Part shown: in pieces, positions 18,560 to 27,531 of the stretch | Layout of the letters: each line of letters opens with the position of its first letter | Numbering within the stretch: position 1 is the stretch's first letter | Source: Salinimonas profundi | GTDB taxonomy: Bacteria; Pseudomonadota; Gammaproteobacteria; Enterobacterales; Alteromonadaceae | Direction of reading: 5' to 3' | Length of the DNA: 64,000 nucleotides | Assembly: GCF_014750655.1 (NCBI RefSeq) | Contig: NZ_JABBXD010000004.1 | Span: 186,001-250,000 of the forward strand | Made by a program: the position numbers and the translations under genes | The notes under the pieces: model-generated | Seen by the model: the letters and a program-made list of their open reading frames with translations, nothing else | What the model was told of the DNA's origin: nothing | Database searches by the model: none

Positions 18560-21325
18560 TTACAGCTGAGATTTGAGCGATTGCGCGCGCTGCTGCGCCT
18601 CGCCGGTAAACTCCCGGGCACTCAGGCGGCGCTCTGCCAGTTGTTTTTTATTATTTTTTACCAGCACCTCAACATAGTTGAGATACACCATCTCATTGCG
18701 GATCCGTTCAATATCAACATTGTCGTACAGCTTCAGGGCTGGCTCATAACGCTCTCTTTTTAAAAGAATCTGGGCCAGCGTATCAACGGCATCTGCACTT
18801 TTGGGCTGCAGATCAACGGCGCGACGTGCCAGAGGCTGTGCCTTTTCAAGCTCTCCGTCTTCCATATGCAGATAAGCCAGATTATTCAGTACAACAAAGT
18901 TGTCAGGCAGCTTTTTAAGTACCTGCGAGTAAATCTCCTTGGCCTGCTGACGATCTGTACCAATCAGGCGCTCGGCATAGAGCATGGTCGCGCGAATATC
19001 ATCAGGATGGTTCTGATAATGCTCCTGTAAAAATGAGAATGTCTCCTCTTTTTTACCAGCACTTTCCAGGCTGGCAACCACGAGTAATGTATTTTTCGGA
19101 TTAGACGTATCTTCGTAGGCCGCTTTGGCATCTTCAATTGCCGCTTCATCGTTACCTTCAAGAAGGTTGATGCGCGCCGTAATCCCGCGAACGAAAGGAA
19201 CATCAAGCACCTGCTCCGGCACATTTTCTAAGACTTTACGCGCTGCTTCCGGCTTTTTCTGGACCGCAAGAAAATACGCTTTCAATACCCGGACCTGAGT
19301 ATCGGGCCGCTTCTCCAGAAAACGATTGATAGTGGTGATTGCATCAGCATGATTATTTTGCGCATCATCTAATAACAATTTACCCAATACCGCGCTTTTG
19401 TCGGCCGGATACAAAGACACCCATTTTTTATAATGATCTTGCGCTTTTTTCACCGCGCCTGATCGCAACAATGCCTGGCCTTCCATCTGCCAATAGCCTT
19501 TAGGCGCGTCTTTATTGGCTTTAAATGGGGACAGGGTATCCATGACCGCATCGTAATTCTGCTCAGCAAACTGTAAGCGGGCCAGCGCCAGGCGCAGTGC
19601 GTCATCATCTTTATTGTTAATTAAGGTGCTTTCGATACGGCTTTTCACCTGGGCGGTGTCGCCGCCACGCTGACTGACAGAGGCGTACAGCAAACCTAAT
19701 GCTTTGGTGTCAGTCGCATCCTTTTTCAGCACCTTTTCCAGTAATGTTTCAGCATCCTGATATTTTTCGCTGATGATATACAGTTTTGCCTGTGCCAGCT
19801 GCACCTGACGGTCATCAGGGCCACGCTCGCTGGCTTTATTCATCATGGTTGTCGCTTCTTCGATATTTTTTTCTTTCAGCGCCAGTTCTGCCAGATAGAT
19901 ATAAGGGTCCGGATCATCAGGATTATTTTCAATCCACTTATTGGCCATTTCGCGGGCTTTTTCACTTTGCCCGGTGTTAACGTATGCTGCCAGCAAGGTT
20001 TTTTGCGTAGCCACATTGTCCGGCGCCTGCTCAGCCGCACTTTGCAGATTAACCAGCCCTTCCACATCGTTCACTGATAACTGCAGTACACCAAGCCGGG
20101 CAAGATCTTCAGCTTCCTGACTCAGCTCACTGCTTTTATCAATCATTTTTTGCGCATCGACCATGTTGCCTTCACGCAATAACTGAAAACCCGCCTTGGA
20201 AAATAATGCGGCATCAGTTTCACTCTCACCGTCCACCCGCGACAAAATCATGGTGGCTTCTTCGTTCTCGCCTTGTCGTAACAAGCTGTCTGCCAGCATT
20301 CTTAACGCGGGGTGATTGTCCGGTAAATTGGAGGCAATCATCGACAGATGCTGACTGGTGGCAGAATAATCTTCCAGTTTATAAGCAGCATAGCCGGCAA
20401 TTAAGCGGGCCGCCGGGCCAGATTGTCCCGACTGAATGGCCTTTTCTAAATGAATAAGCGCCGCTTCGTAATTCTCTTTCGCAGATTCGATGAGGCCCTG
20501 ATACTGATTCAGCAAACCATTATTCGGATACTGTTTAAGCATCTCGCTAACATACGGGCTCGCTTCAGCAACCTGGCGCGTCTCAATCAGCAGGCTGACC
20601 AGCGCAAACTTTTTACTCAAATCATTCGGATTGGCGTCTATATAGGCTTTGTAATTATCAATCGCGCCTTGTAAGTCTCCCGTCAGCGCACTTAATTTTG
20701 CCAGTTGAAGCAGCACATCATTGTTATCAGGCGATTTTTCTGCCGCCGCTTTTGTTTTTTCCAGAGCAGCGGCGTACTCTTTATCCATGATGTCCGGGTA
20801 GGCCAGGCTCAGCGATTGATACACAGAGTCAGTCTGCATTTCGCTAATCTGATCGATCAGGGTCCGGGCTTCTTTTTGCTTATCCAGTTGCACCAGCGCC
20901 TGCAATTTATAAAAGGCAACTTCAGCGGTTTCGCTTTCGCTCATTCCTTCATGTCGAATTTCCATATCCACCAGCGCATTTTCAGCCCCGGTCTGTTGGT
21001 AAGCTTTGGACAGCAGCGGAATAATTTCAGAGGCGGAATAGCCCAGTTCCAGAGCGCGATTGAGCTCCTTTTCAGCCGCTTCCATTTGCCCGGTCGCCAT
21101 ATAAAGTCGACCCAGCTCAAAGCGCGCTTCGCCAGATTTCGGGTCAGCTTTAATCGCGTTTTTATACTCGATAATGGCCGCATCCATATCCTGCTGTTGG
21201 GTATAGCCACGGGCGGCTTCCAGATGTTCGTCCATGGATTTTTCGCCGCAACCGCCTAAAGCCAGAGAAACGGATAACGCTACGCAAAGCGGCGCAACTT
21301 TTTTACTCACTGTAGTTAATTTCAT
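18560..21325 (-). CDS. prsT: PEP-CTERM system TPR-repeat lipoprotein PrsT
   Basis: A 921-residue lipoprotein with a signal peptide and lipobox (LALGGC), followed by tetratricopeptide repeats over almost the whole length (e.g. AIIEYKNAIKADPKSGEARF and later A-x-L-x-P units). This matches the PrsT family found with exosortase/PEP-CTERM systems, where it is thought to help polysaccharide export or protein assembly at the outer membrane. I prefer ATG 21325 to the GTG three codons earlier because it starts the signal peptide. It is convergent with the PEP-CTERM gene and divergent from deaD. The rest of the locus (exosortase, prsK, prsR) must be elsewhere. Confidence 0.85.
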   Translation of the reverse strand: MKLTTVSKKVAPLCVALSVSLALGGCGEKSMDEHLEAARGYTQQQDMDAAIIEYKNAIKADPKSGEARFELGRLYMATGQMEAAEKELNRALELGYSASEIIPLLSKAYQQTGAENALVDMEIRHEGMSESETAEVAFYKLQALVQLDKQKEARTLIDQISEMQTDSVYQSLSLAYPDIMDKEYAAALEKTKAAAEKSPDNNDVLLQLAKLSALTGDLQGAIDNYKAYIDANPNDLSKKFALVSLLIETRQVAEASPYVSEMLKQYPNNGLLNQYQGLIESAKENYEAALIHLEKAIQSGQSGPAARLIAGYAAYKLEDYSATSQHLSMIASNLPDNHPALRMLADSLLRQGENEEATMILSRVDGESETDAALFSKAGFQLLREGNMVDAQKMIDKSSELSQEAEDLARLGVLQLSVNDVEGLVNLQSAAEQAPDNVATQKTLLAAYVNTGQSEKAREMANKWIENNPDDPDPYIYLAELALKEKNIEEATTMMNKASERGPDDRQVQLAQAKLYIISEKYQDAETLLEKVLKKDATDTKALGLLYASVSQRGGDTAQVKSRIESTLINNKDDDALRLALARLQFAEQNYDAVMDTLSPFKANKDAPKGYWQMEGQALLRSGAVKKAQDHYKKWVSLYPADKSAVLGKLLLDDAQNNHADAITTINRFLEKRPDTQVRVLKAYFLAVQKKPEAARKVLENVPEQVLDVPFVRGITARINLLEGNDEAAIEDAKAAYEDTSNPKNTLLVVASLESAGKKEETFSFLQEHYQNHPDDIRATMLYAERLIGTDRQQAKEIYSQVLKKLPDNFVVLNNLAYLHMEDGELEKAQPLARRAVDLQPKSADAVDTLAQILLKRERYEPALKLYDNVDIERIRNEMVYLNYVEVLVKNNKKQLAERRLSAREFTGEAQQRAQSLKSQL

Positions 21326-21546
21326 CCTATACACCTGTATTCACTGTCGTTTTAATTGTGTAACTGATTGAGTTTATCGCCTGTAAGAGAATATGCCAGC
21401 GAAGATTTATAATCCATTATTGGTCCTGTTTCGTAACGGCCATGGTTTTACGTGGTATCTGACGCTCAGATGCCCTATAATAATGGTTTTGCAATAACAC
21501 CAGCGCAATTTCGCCGCTGAGTCTGCCTTACCCATCAGGATCGTGA

Positions 21547-23244
21547 ATGACCACTACTGTCGATTTGACATTTAAAGACCTCAACTTACCACAACCTATC
21601 TTACAAGCCCTTGAAAAAGTCGGCTATGAAAAGCCATCGCCGATTCAGGCTGAAAGTATACCGTTGCTACTGGAAGGCCACGATCTGTTGGGGCAGGCAC
21701 AAACAGGGACAGGAAAAACCGCCGCATTTGCCTTGCCAATGCTGGCAAATATTGACGCCGATGCCAGACATCCTCAATTGCTGGTGCTGGCGCCAACCCG
21801 CGAACTGGCTATTCAGGTTGCTGAAGCCTTTCAGGTTTATGCCAGCTTCTCTCAGAAGATTAAAGTACTGCCTGTATACGGGGGTCAGTCTTACGATAAC
21901 CAGATTCGCCAGCTCAAACGCGGTGTCCAGGTTGTCGTCGGTACGCCCGGCCGTATCATCGACCATATTAAACGCAAAACGCTGAATCTTGGTGAGCTGA
22001 AGTACCTGGTACTTGATGAAGCCGACGAAATGCTGCGCATGGGCTTTATTGACGATGTAGAAACGATTCTGTCAAACGCACCGGAAGAGCGTCAGACAGC
22101 GTTGTTCTCTGCCACTATGCCAGGGCCGATTAAGAAAATAACCCAGCGTTATCTTAAAGATCCCAAGCATGTAAAAATTGAGTCTAAAGTGTCTACCGCG
22201 TCGACCATTCGTCAGCGCTATTGTCAGATCGCTGGCCATCATAAGCTTGAAGCGCTGACACGAATTATGGAAGTCGAGCCCTTTGATGGCATGATCATCT
22301 TTGTTCGCACCAAGACCGCCACGGTAGAGCTGGCCGAAAAACTGTCAGCCCGGGGCTATGACGTTGAGCCTCTAAATGGTGACATCCCTCAAAACGCCCG
22401 TGAGCGTACAGTGGATAAGCTTAAGAAAGGCGATATCGATATCCTGGTAGCCACCGACGTGGTCGCCCGCGGCCTTGACGTTGAGCGTGTCAGTCACGTG
22501 GTTAACTATGACGTGCCGTACGATACAGAGTCCTACGTTCACCGTATTGGTCGTACTGGCCGTGCTGGTCGTGCCGGTGATGCGATTCTGTTTATCTCAC
22601 ACCGTGAGAAGCGGATGTTGTTTGCGATTGAAAAAACAACGCGTCAGCCTATTGAAGTGATGCCTATTCCTTCAATCAATGAATTAAACGAAACCCGTTT
22701 GTCGAAATTCAAGCAGTCGGTAGCAGAGGCCTGTTCTGATGACAGCCTTGAATCGTTGATGCCTATTGTTGAGTCGCTCAAAGAAGAAACCGAAGCTGAC
22801 CCGGAAACGTTGCTGGCGGCGCTAGTGAAGCTGGCGCAGGGTAATGAGCCACTGCTGCTTAAAGAGTCTGATCGTCCGGACTTACATAGCAAGCCTCCTC
22901 GTCAGGATAGAAATCCCCGCGACCGTGGCAATGATCGTGAGCGCAAAAAGCCACGCGGTAAAAGCAAGCCGGAAGCAGGTATGCAGCGTTATCGTATTGA
23001 AGTGGGTCATACCCACGGTGCGAAGCCGGGTAATATCGTTGGCGCCATCGCTAATGAGGCAAACCTTAAGAGTAAGAATATTGGTGCTATCGAAATTTAT
23101 GATAATTTCAGCACGGTTGATTTACCGGACGGTATGCCAGAACAAACCCGCGACATTCTGCGTAAAACCCGCGTAGCTGGCCAGCGTCTGAATCTTCGTG
23201 AGTGGAGTGATGCGCCGCCGAAGCGCCGTGGTCCGAAACGGTAA
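21547..23244 (+). CDS. deaD: DEAD-box ATP-dependent RNA helicase DeaD/CsdA
   Basis: A 565-residue DEAD-box helicase. The motifs are in order: Q motif, AQTGTGKT (I), PTRELA (Ia), GTPGR (Ib), DEADEML (II), SAT (III), then VATDVVARGLDV and HRIGRTGRAGR (V and VI). A C-terminal DbpA-like RNA-binding domain starts around residue 470 (QRYRIEVGHTHGAKPGNIVG). It is somewhat shorter than E. coli DeaD (629). It remodels RNA in ribosome assembly and mRNA decay, particularly in the cold. It is divergent from prsT, with a 212-bp upstream region, and ends at a clear terminator. Confidence 0.93.
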   Translation: MTTTVDLTFKDLNLPQPILQALEKVGYEKPSPIQAESIPLLLEGHDLLGQAQTGTGKTAAFALPMLANIDADARHPQLLVLAPTRELAIQVAEAFQVYASFSQKIKVLPVYGGQSYDNQIRQLKRGVQVVVGTPGRIIDHIKRKTLNLGELKYLVLDEADEMLRMGFIDDVETILSNAPEERQTALFSATMPGPIKKITQRYLKDPKHVKIESKVSTASTIRQRYCQIAGHHKLEALTRIMEVEPFDGMIIFVRTKTATVELAEKLSARGYDVEPLNGDIPQNARERTVDKLKKGDIDILVATDVVARGLDVERVSHVVNYDVPYDTESYVHRIGRTGRAGRAGDAILFISHREKRMLFAIEKTTRQPIEVMPIPSINELNETRLSKFKQSVAEACSDDSLESLMPIVESLKEETEADPETLLAALVKLAQGNEPLLLKESDRPDLHSKPPRQDRNPRDRGNDRERKKPRGKSKPEAGMQRYRIEVGHTHGAKPGNIVGAIANEANLKSKNIGAIEIYDNFSTVDLPDGMPEQTRDILRKTRVAGQRLNLREWSDAPPKRRGPKR

Positions 23245-23312
23245 GATATAAGAAAACATTGGGATATAATTAAACGTAATATATTTTCCGATTTAATTGT
23301 TTCTAATAAATA

Positions 23313-23341
23313 AGTAAAAGCGTCAGAATGGCGCTTTTACT
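23313..23341 (+). terminator. Hairpin terminator after deaD
   Basis: AGTAAAAGCG (23313-23322) and CGCTTTTACT (23332-23341) are perfect 10-bp inverted copies around a nine-base loop, followed by a short T-rich segment. It lies 69 bp after the deaD stop. Confidence 0.7.
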
Positions 23342-23365
23342 GTTTCTGGCTCCTGAGAAAATTCC

Positions 23366-24760
23366 ATGCGTTACTTTCCTGTCTTTCTTGATACCCATTC
23401 ACTGCAATGTCTGATTGTCGGCGCCGGTGAAGTGGCGGCGCGCAAACTGGAATTAATGCTTAAAAGTGAGGCACAGGTAACCGTAGTTGCCCCTGATGTT
23501 TGTAATACCGTAGCTGGCTATGCAGAGCATCCACAGGTTACTATTTTGCAGCGCCCGTTTGAGGAGCAGGATTTGGCAAGCGCGGATATCGCGTTTGTCG
23601 CCACCAACGATGAGGCACTGAACGCGACGATCCGCCGTCTGGGTGACAAGCACAACGTGTTGGTAAATGTGGTAGATAACACCCCACTTTGCCAGTTCAT
23701 CACTCCATCCATTATCGACCGTTCACCCATCACCATCGCGATGAGCAGTGGTGGCGTGGCGCCGGTTTTGCTGCGCTATCTGCGTCAGAAACTAGAAAGC
23801 GTGATCCCGACTCACATCAGTCGTCTTGGACGCTTTTCAGAAAAATTTCGCGACAAGGTCAAGCAGACCCTTAACGGCGTCACCGCCCGTCGATACTTTT
23901 GGGAGGATGTGCTCGACGGTGATATTGCGGAGCTGATTGAGAAAGGGCAGAACGAAAAGGCTGAACAGCGCTTTGAGGAAGCATTAAGCGCGGCAGCGTC
24001 AGACACCATGCCTCAGGGTCAGGTTTACCTGGTCGGTGCCGGGCCCGGTGACCCTGATTTATTGACATTTCGGGCCCTGCGGCTGATGCAAAAGGCCGAT
24101 GTGGTGATATACGACAGACTGGTGTCAGCCCCGATTCTGGAGCTTGTTAGACGCGATGCTGAAAAAATCTATGTGGGTAAGCAAAAGTCTAATCATTCAT
24201 TACCCCAGGATGACATCAATGCGCTGATGGTTAGCGAAGCCAAAAAAGGCAACCGCGTGGTGCGTTTAAAAGGCGGCGATCCGTTTATCTTTGGTCGCGG
24301 CGGTGAGGAAATACAGGTCCTGCTCCAGCATGGAATAGAGTTTCAGGTTGTGCCTGGCATCACCGCAGCCAGTGGGGCTGCCAGCTATGCGGGCATTCCC
24401 CTTACCCACCGCGATCATGCGCAATCGGTGACATTTACCACCGGTCATTTAAAGGATGGTACGGTAGATCTCGACTGGTCTGCGCTGGCCAGCGAGCACC
24501 GCACACTGGTATTTTACATGGGCCTGACCGGCCTGCCTGTTATCTGCCAGAAGCTTACAGAACATGGACTACCTGCATCGACGCCCATCGCGTTGATCCA
24601 GCAGGCGACATTACCCGAGCAGCGGGTTGTTACCGGTACGCTGGCAGATATTGCCGATAACCCTGCCACTGCGCAAATGCAGCCGCCCACCCTGATCATT
24701 GTGGGCAGCGTGGTTTCGCTGCATCATCAGCTTGACTGGTTTACTGCCCCTGAGCACTGA
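23366..24760 (+). CDS. cysG: Siroheme synthase (multifunctional)
   Basis: A 464-residue CysG that turns uroporphyrinogen III into siroheme, the cofactor of sulfite and nitrite reductases. The N-terminal part (about 1-200) is the NAD-dependent precorrin-2 dehydrogenase/ferrochelatase with VGAGEVAARK. The C-terminal part (about 215-464) is the SAM uroporphyrinogen methyltransferase with VGAGPGDPDLLT, VRLKGGDPFIFGRGGEE and PGITAASGAA. Both domains are full length. The gene stands alone between deaD and a transglutaminase-like gene. Confidence 0.96.
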   Translation: MRYFPVFLDTHSLQCLIVGAGEVAARKLELMLKSEAQVTVVAPDVCNTVAGYAEHPQVTILQRPFEEQDLASADIAFVATNDEALNATIRRLGDKHNVLVNVVDNTPLCQFITPSIIDRSPITIAMSSGGVAPVLLRYLRQKLESVIPTHISRLGRFSEKFRDKVKQTLNGVTARRYFWEDVLDGDIAELIEKGQNEKAEQRFEEALSAAASDTMPQGQVYLVGAGPGDPDLLTFRALRLMQKADVVIYDRLVSAPILELVRRDAEKIYVGKQKSNHSLPQDDINALMVSEAKKGNRVVRLKGGDPFIFGRGGEEIQVLLQHGIEFQVVPGITAASGAASYAGIPLTHRDHAQSVTFTTGHLKDGTVDLDWSALASEHRTLVFYMGLTGLPVICQKLTEHGLPASTPIALIQQATLPEQRVVTGTLADIADNPATAQMQPPTLIIVGSVVSLHHQLDWFTAPEH

Positions 24761-24834
24761 TTTTACGGCTTTAACTTTACCTTTGATAAATGCTGCGCAT
24801 AATAGAGCAATGGTTTAAATAATAAGCAGTAAAA

Positions 24835-25782
24835 ATGCAAACTCGCTGTCTGATTGTTGGTATGTTGCTGTGGGTGTTTACCGGTCAGGTAAGTGGCGAG
24901 CAGCTCAGCTTTTCCTTATCACAAAATCAAAACACGCTGAGCTACGATTACCGCTGGTCTCGCCAGGGGCAGCAACCGGCATCTTTATCATTCAGCCTGG
25001 ACCGACAGGCGATGGCTAAGGCACCTGCCATACAAAACAACTACTCGCCGGCACTGGTACAGCGCTATGTTTATGTAGAGCTGATGAAAGCAGCCAAAGA
25101 GATAGATCCTAAACAAGCCAAAATAAATATTAATCGCCGCCATCGCGGTATGGAAATCAGTGTCAGTTCTACCAGCGCGGCCCGTAATAAACGCATAACT
25201 GAGCAGCTAAGTACCTTGCAGGAGCAGGCGTACGATAGTTATTTGCAGGAAAACTACTACACAAGATACACCACGGTATTTAATGAAGAAGCGGTCAAGC
25301 CCGACCATATCCGCTTTATTCACGAGTATATTGAACCGCTAATTCCCCTTTCCCAGGCTATTTATGACTCGGTGAGTAAGCAGGCGGATGCGCGTGAATA
25401 TTTTAATTTTCTGCTGAGCTGGGTACAAAGCATTCCCTACGACAGACTGGCGAATCGTGCGGACAATAATGGCGCTGGCTTTCTGCCTCCTGCAGGCTTG
25501 CTGGCCCAGAATAAAGGCGACTGTGACAGCAAATCAGTGATGACCGCGGCCATTGCCCGCGGCTTTCTGCCTGATACGCCGATGATTTTGGTGCTGTTGC
25601 CCGGCCACGCCCTGCTTGGCGTCGCGCTAACGCCGCAGGCTGGCGATCAGACCCTCACCTACGATTCGAAAACCTATGTCCTCTTTGAGCCAACCGGCCC
25701 GGCCCAGTTACCTATGGGTCAGGTAGCACCGGATAGTCGCCAGGCACTGGCAAACAGACATTTCACGATAGAACAAATATAA
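24835..25782 (+). CDS. Exported transglutaminase-like protein
   Basis: A 315-residue protein with a signal peptide (cut likely near QVSGEQ) and a papain-like transglutaminase-type core in its C-terminal half. A putative catalytic cysteine lies in NKGDCDSKS, a histidine in PGHALLGVA and an acidic position in LFEPTGPA. Bacterial members act as periplasmic cysteine peptidases or amidases; the substrate is unknown. The N-terminal 150 residues look like a beta-rich plus helical domain without known motifs. It is monocistronic, with a terminator immediately after the stop. Confidence 0.75.
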   Translation: MQTRCLIVGMLLWVFTGQVSGEQLSFSLSQNQNTLSYDYRWSRQGQQPASLSFSLDRQAMAKAPAIQNNYSPALVQRYVYVELMKAAKEIDPKQAKININRRHRGMEISVSSTSAARNKRITEQLSTLQEQAYDSYLQENYYTRYTTVFNEEAVKPDHIRFIHEYIEPLIPLSQAIYDSVSKQADAREYFNFLLSWVQSIPYDRLANRADNNGAGFLPPAGLLAQNKGDCDSKSVMTAAIARGFLPDTPMILVLLPGHALLGVALTPQAGDQTLTYDSKTYVLFEPTGPAQLPMGQVAPDSRQALANRHFTIEQI

Positions 25783-25783
25783 A

Positions 25784-25806
25784 CGCCCCGGAACCGGGGC
25801 GCTTTA
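25784..25806. terminator. Terminator between the transglutaminase-like gene and phoH
   Basis: CGCCCCGG and CCGGGGCG form an 8-bp GC stem around a two-base loop, starting two bases after the stop codon and followed by CTTTA. The T run is short on the plus strand. Confidence 0.7.
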
Positions 25807-25833
25807 CATGAATGGCACTTACAGCGCCTGTGT

Positions 25834-27231
25834 TTATAAATGCTCTTCGGCAAATTGCGCCAGACGGGAGCGCACTACACCATCAAGGTTAAGGGTGGCA
25901 CTGCCAGAGAAGTTTTTAAACTTTTCAACCAGATAGGTCAGCCCCGACGTAACCGGCGAGAGGTAATTACTATCAATTTGCGCCAGGTTACCGCTGCATA
26001 TCAGTTTGGTGCCCTCACCACATCGTGTAATGATGGTTTTTAGCTGCGCCGCGGTCAGGTTTTGCGACTCATCCAAAATAACGATGGCATTCTGAATACT
26101 TCTTCCGCGCATAAAATTAACAGACTTGTACTGAATATTGGCTTTTTCCATGATGTAACTCATGGAGCTTTTGGCGTTTTCATCATGCTTATGCAAAACC
26201 TCCAGCGAGTCAGTAATGGCTGCCAGCCACGGCAACATTTTTTCTTCCTCGGTGCCGGGCAGAAAGCCAATAGACTCTGCGATATCCGGCGTGCTGCGGG
26301 TCACAATGATCTTATCGTACATATTCTTTTCCACCACCATTTCAAGGGCGGCGGCCAGGGCAAGCAACGTTTTACCGCTACCGGCAGGACCGGTCAGTAT
26401 TACCAGATCAATGTGCGCATCAAGTAATGCATGCAGCGCCATCGCCTGGCCAATATTTTTTGGCGATATGCCCCATGCATGGCGACTCATCAAACGCTCA
26501 TAACCCAAATCAAGCAGCTCAATATGCTCTTCATCCACTGACTCGACCAAACCGGCAAAATGACGGGAGTCGTCCAGTAAAAATTCATTCACATACGCTT
26601 CGGGCAGCACGCTTCGCTCAAGCGTATGGATGGTATCGCGCCCCTCAGAGCGGCTTTCTACCGACTTCACCTGCTCCCAGAAATTTCCCTCAAACTGATG
26701 GTAGCCCCGCGACAAATATTTAATGTCACTGATTAACTGGTCAGTCCGATAGTCTTCGACATGCGCCAGACCGGCACCTTTGGCTTTAAGGCGCATGTTC
26801 AGATCTTTAGTGACCAGTACAACCTGCTGGGGAGCAAACGTTTTTTGTAAATGCAGAGCAACGTTGATAATCCGGTTATCATTTTCGTTACTGGTAAAAA
26901 CCTGCTGAGACTCAGCCATACTTAAATCAGTAAAAATGGATAACGCGCCGGTGGGTGCATCCTTACCCGCGCCCAGCCCTTCCATACTGACGCCCTCTAT
27001 CATCGCCTCGGGCGAAGCGTCATGCAGCAAATCCTCCATGGCACGAATTGATACCCGGGCATCACGGGCCACATCTTTTTTGCTGTCTTTGATGTAATCC
27101 AGTTCTTCGAGAACGGTCATGGGAATAACAACGTCGTTTTCTTTAAACGAGAGAAATGCGTGAGGTTCGTGAAGCAGTATGTTTGTGTCGAGGACGTAGA
27201 TTTTAGTTTCTGGCGATTTTTTTCCTGGCAT
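25834..27231 (-). CDS. PhoH family PIN-domain ATPase
   Basis: A 465-residue PhoH2-type protein. A PIN ribonuclease domain occupies the N-terminus (YVLDTNILLHEP, acidic residues in VIPMTVLEELD and the ENDNRI segment). A PhoH ATPase domain follows with Walker A GPAGSGKTLL and a Walker B-like VILDESQN. PhoH2 proteins couple RNA cleavage to unwinding. The gene is monocistronic and faces rapA across a 300-bp upstream region. It is distinct from the ybeZ-type PhoH, which lacks the PIN domain. Confidence 0.9.
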   Translation of the reverse strand: MPGKKSPETKIYVLDTNILLHEPHAFLSFKENDVVIPMTVLEELDYIKDSKKDVARDARVSIRAMEDLLHDASPEAMIEGVSMEGLGAGKDAPTGALSIFTDLSMAESQQVFTSNENDNRIINVALHLQKTFAPQQVVLVTKDLNMRLKAKGAGLAHVEDYRTDQLISDIKYLSRGYHQFEGNFWEQVKSVESRSEGRDTIHTLERSVLPEAYVNEFLLDDSRHFAGLVESVDEEHIELLDLGYERLMSRHAWGISPKNIGQAMALHALLDAHIDLVILTGPAGSGKTLLALAAALEMVVEKNMYDKIIVTRSTPDIAESIGFLPGTEEEKMLPWLAAITDSLEVLHKHDENAKSSMSYIMEKANIQYKSVNFMRGRSIQNAIVILDESQNLTAAQLKTIITRCGEGTKLICSGNLAQIDSNYLSPVTSGLTYLVEKFKNFSGSATLNLDGVVRSRLAQFAEEHL

Positions 27232-27531
27232 CCTTCACTCCGATTGTCAAAGCTATGCCCGTCTGTACCGCTGACGCGCAATAGACGATTACGGGAGGAG
27301 CCGGTCGAACTTTACGACCCACTCCGTGTCGCATCGACTTACACTTTCACCATAATCCAGAATTTGTGCTTTATCACTACTTTTTAGAATTTATTTTTTT
27401 TACACGCCATGAATTCTGCATAAATTTGAGATAAATCCTATATTTTAGGCAGGCACAGCCAAAGTGAACTTTATTCAGCAGGTCCGGATAAGTACAATAC
27501 TGCCCCTTTGAAACACAGACAGCTAGGTATC

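Noticed and set aside
18560..21325. Long repeat structure in DNA
   Set aside because: The internal similarity is explained by the tetratricopeptide repeats of PrsT, not by a DNA-level repeat.
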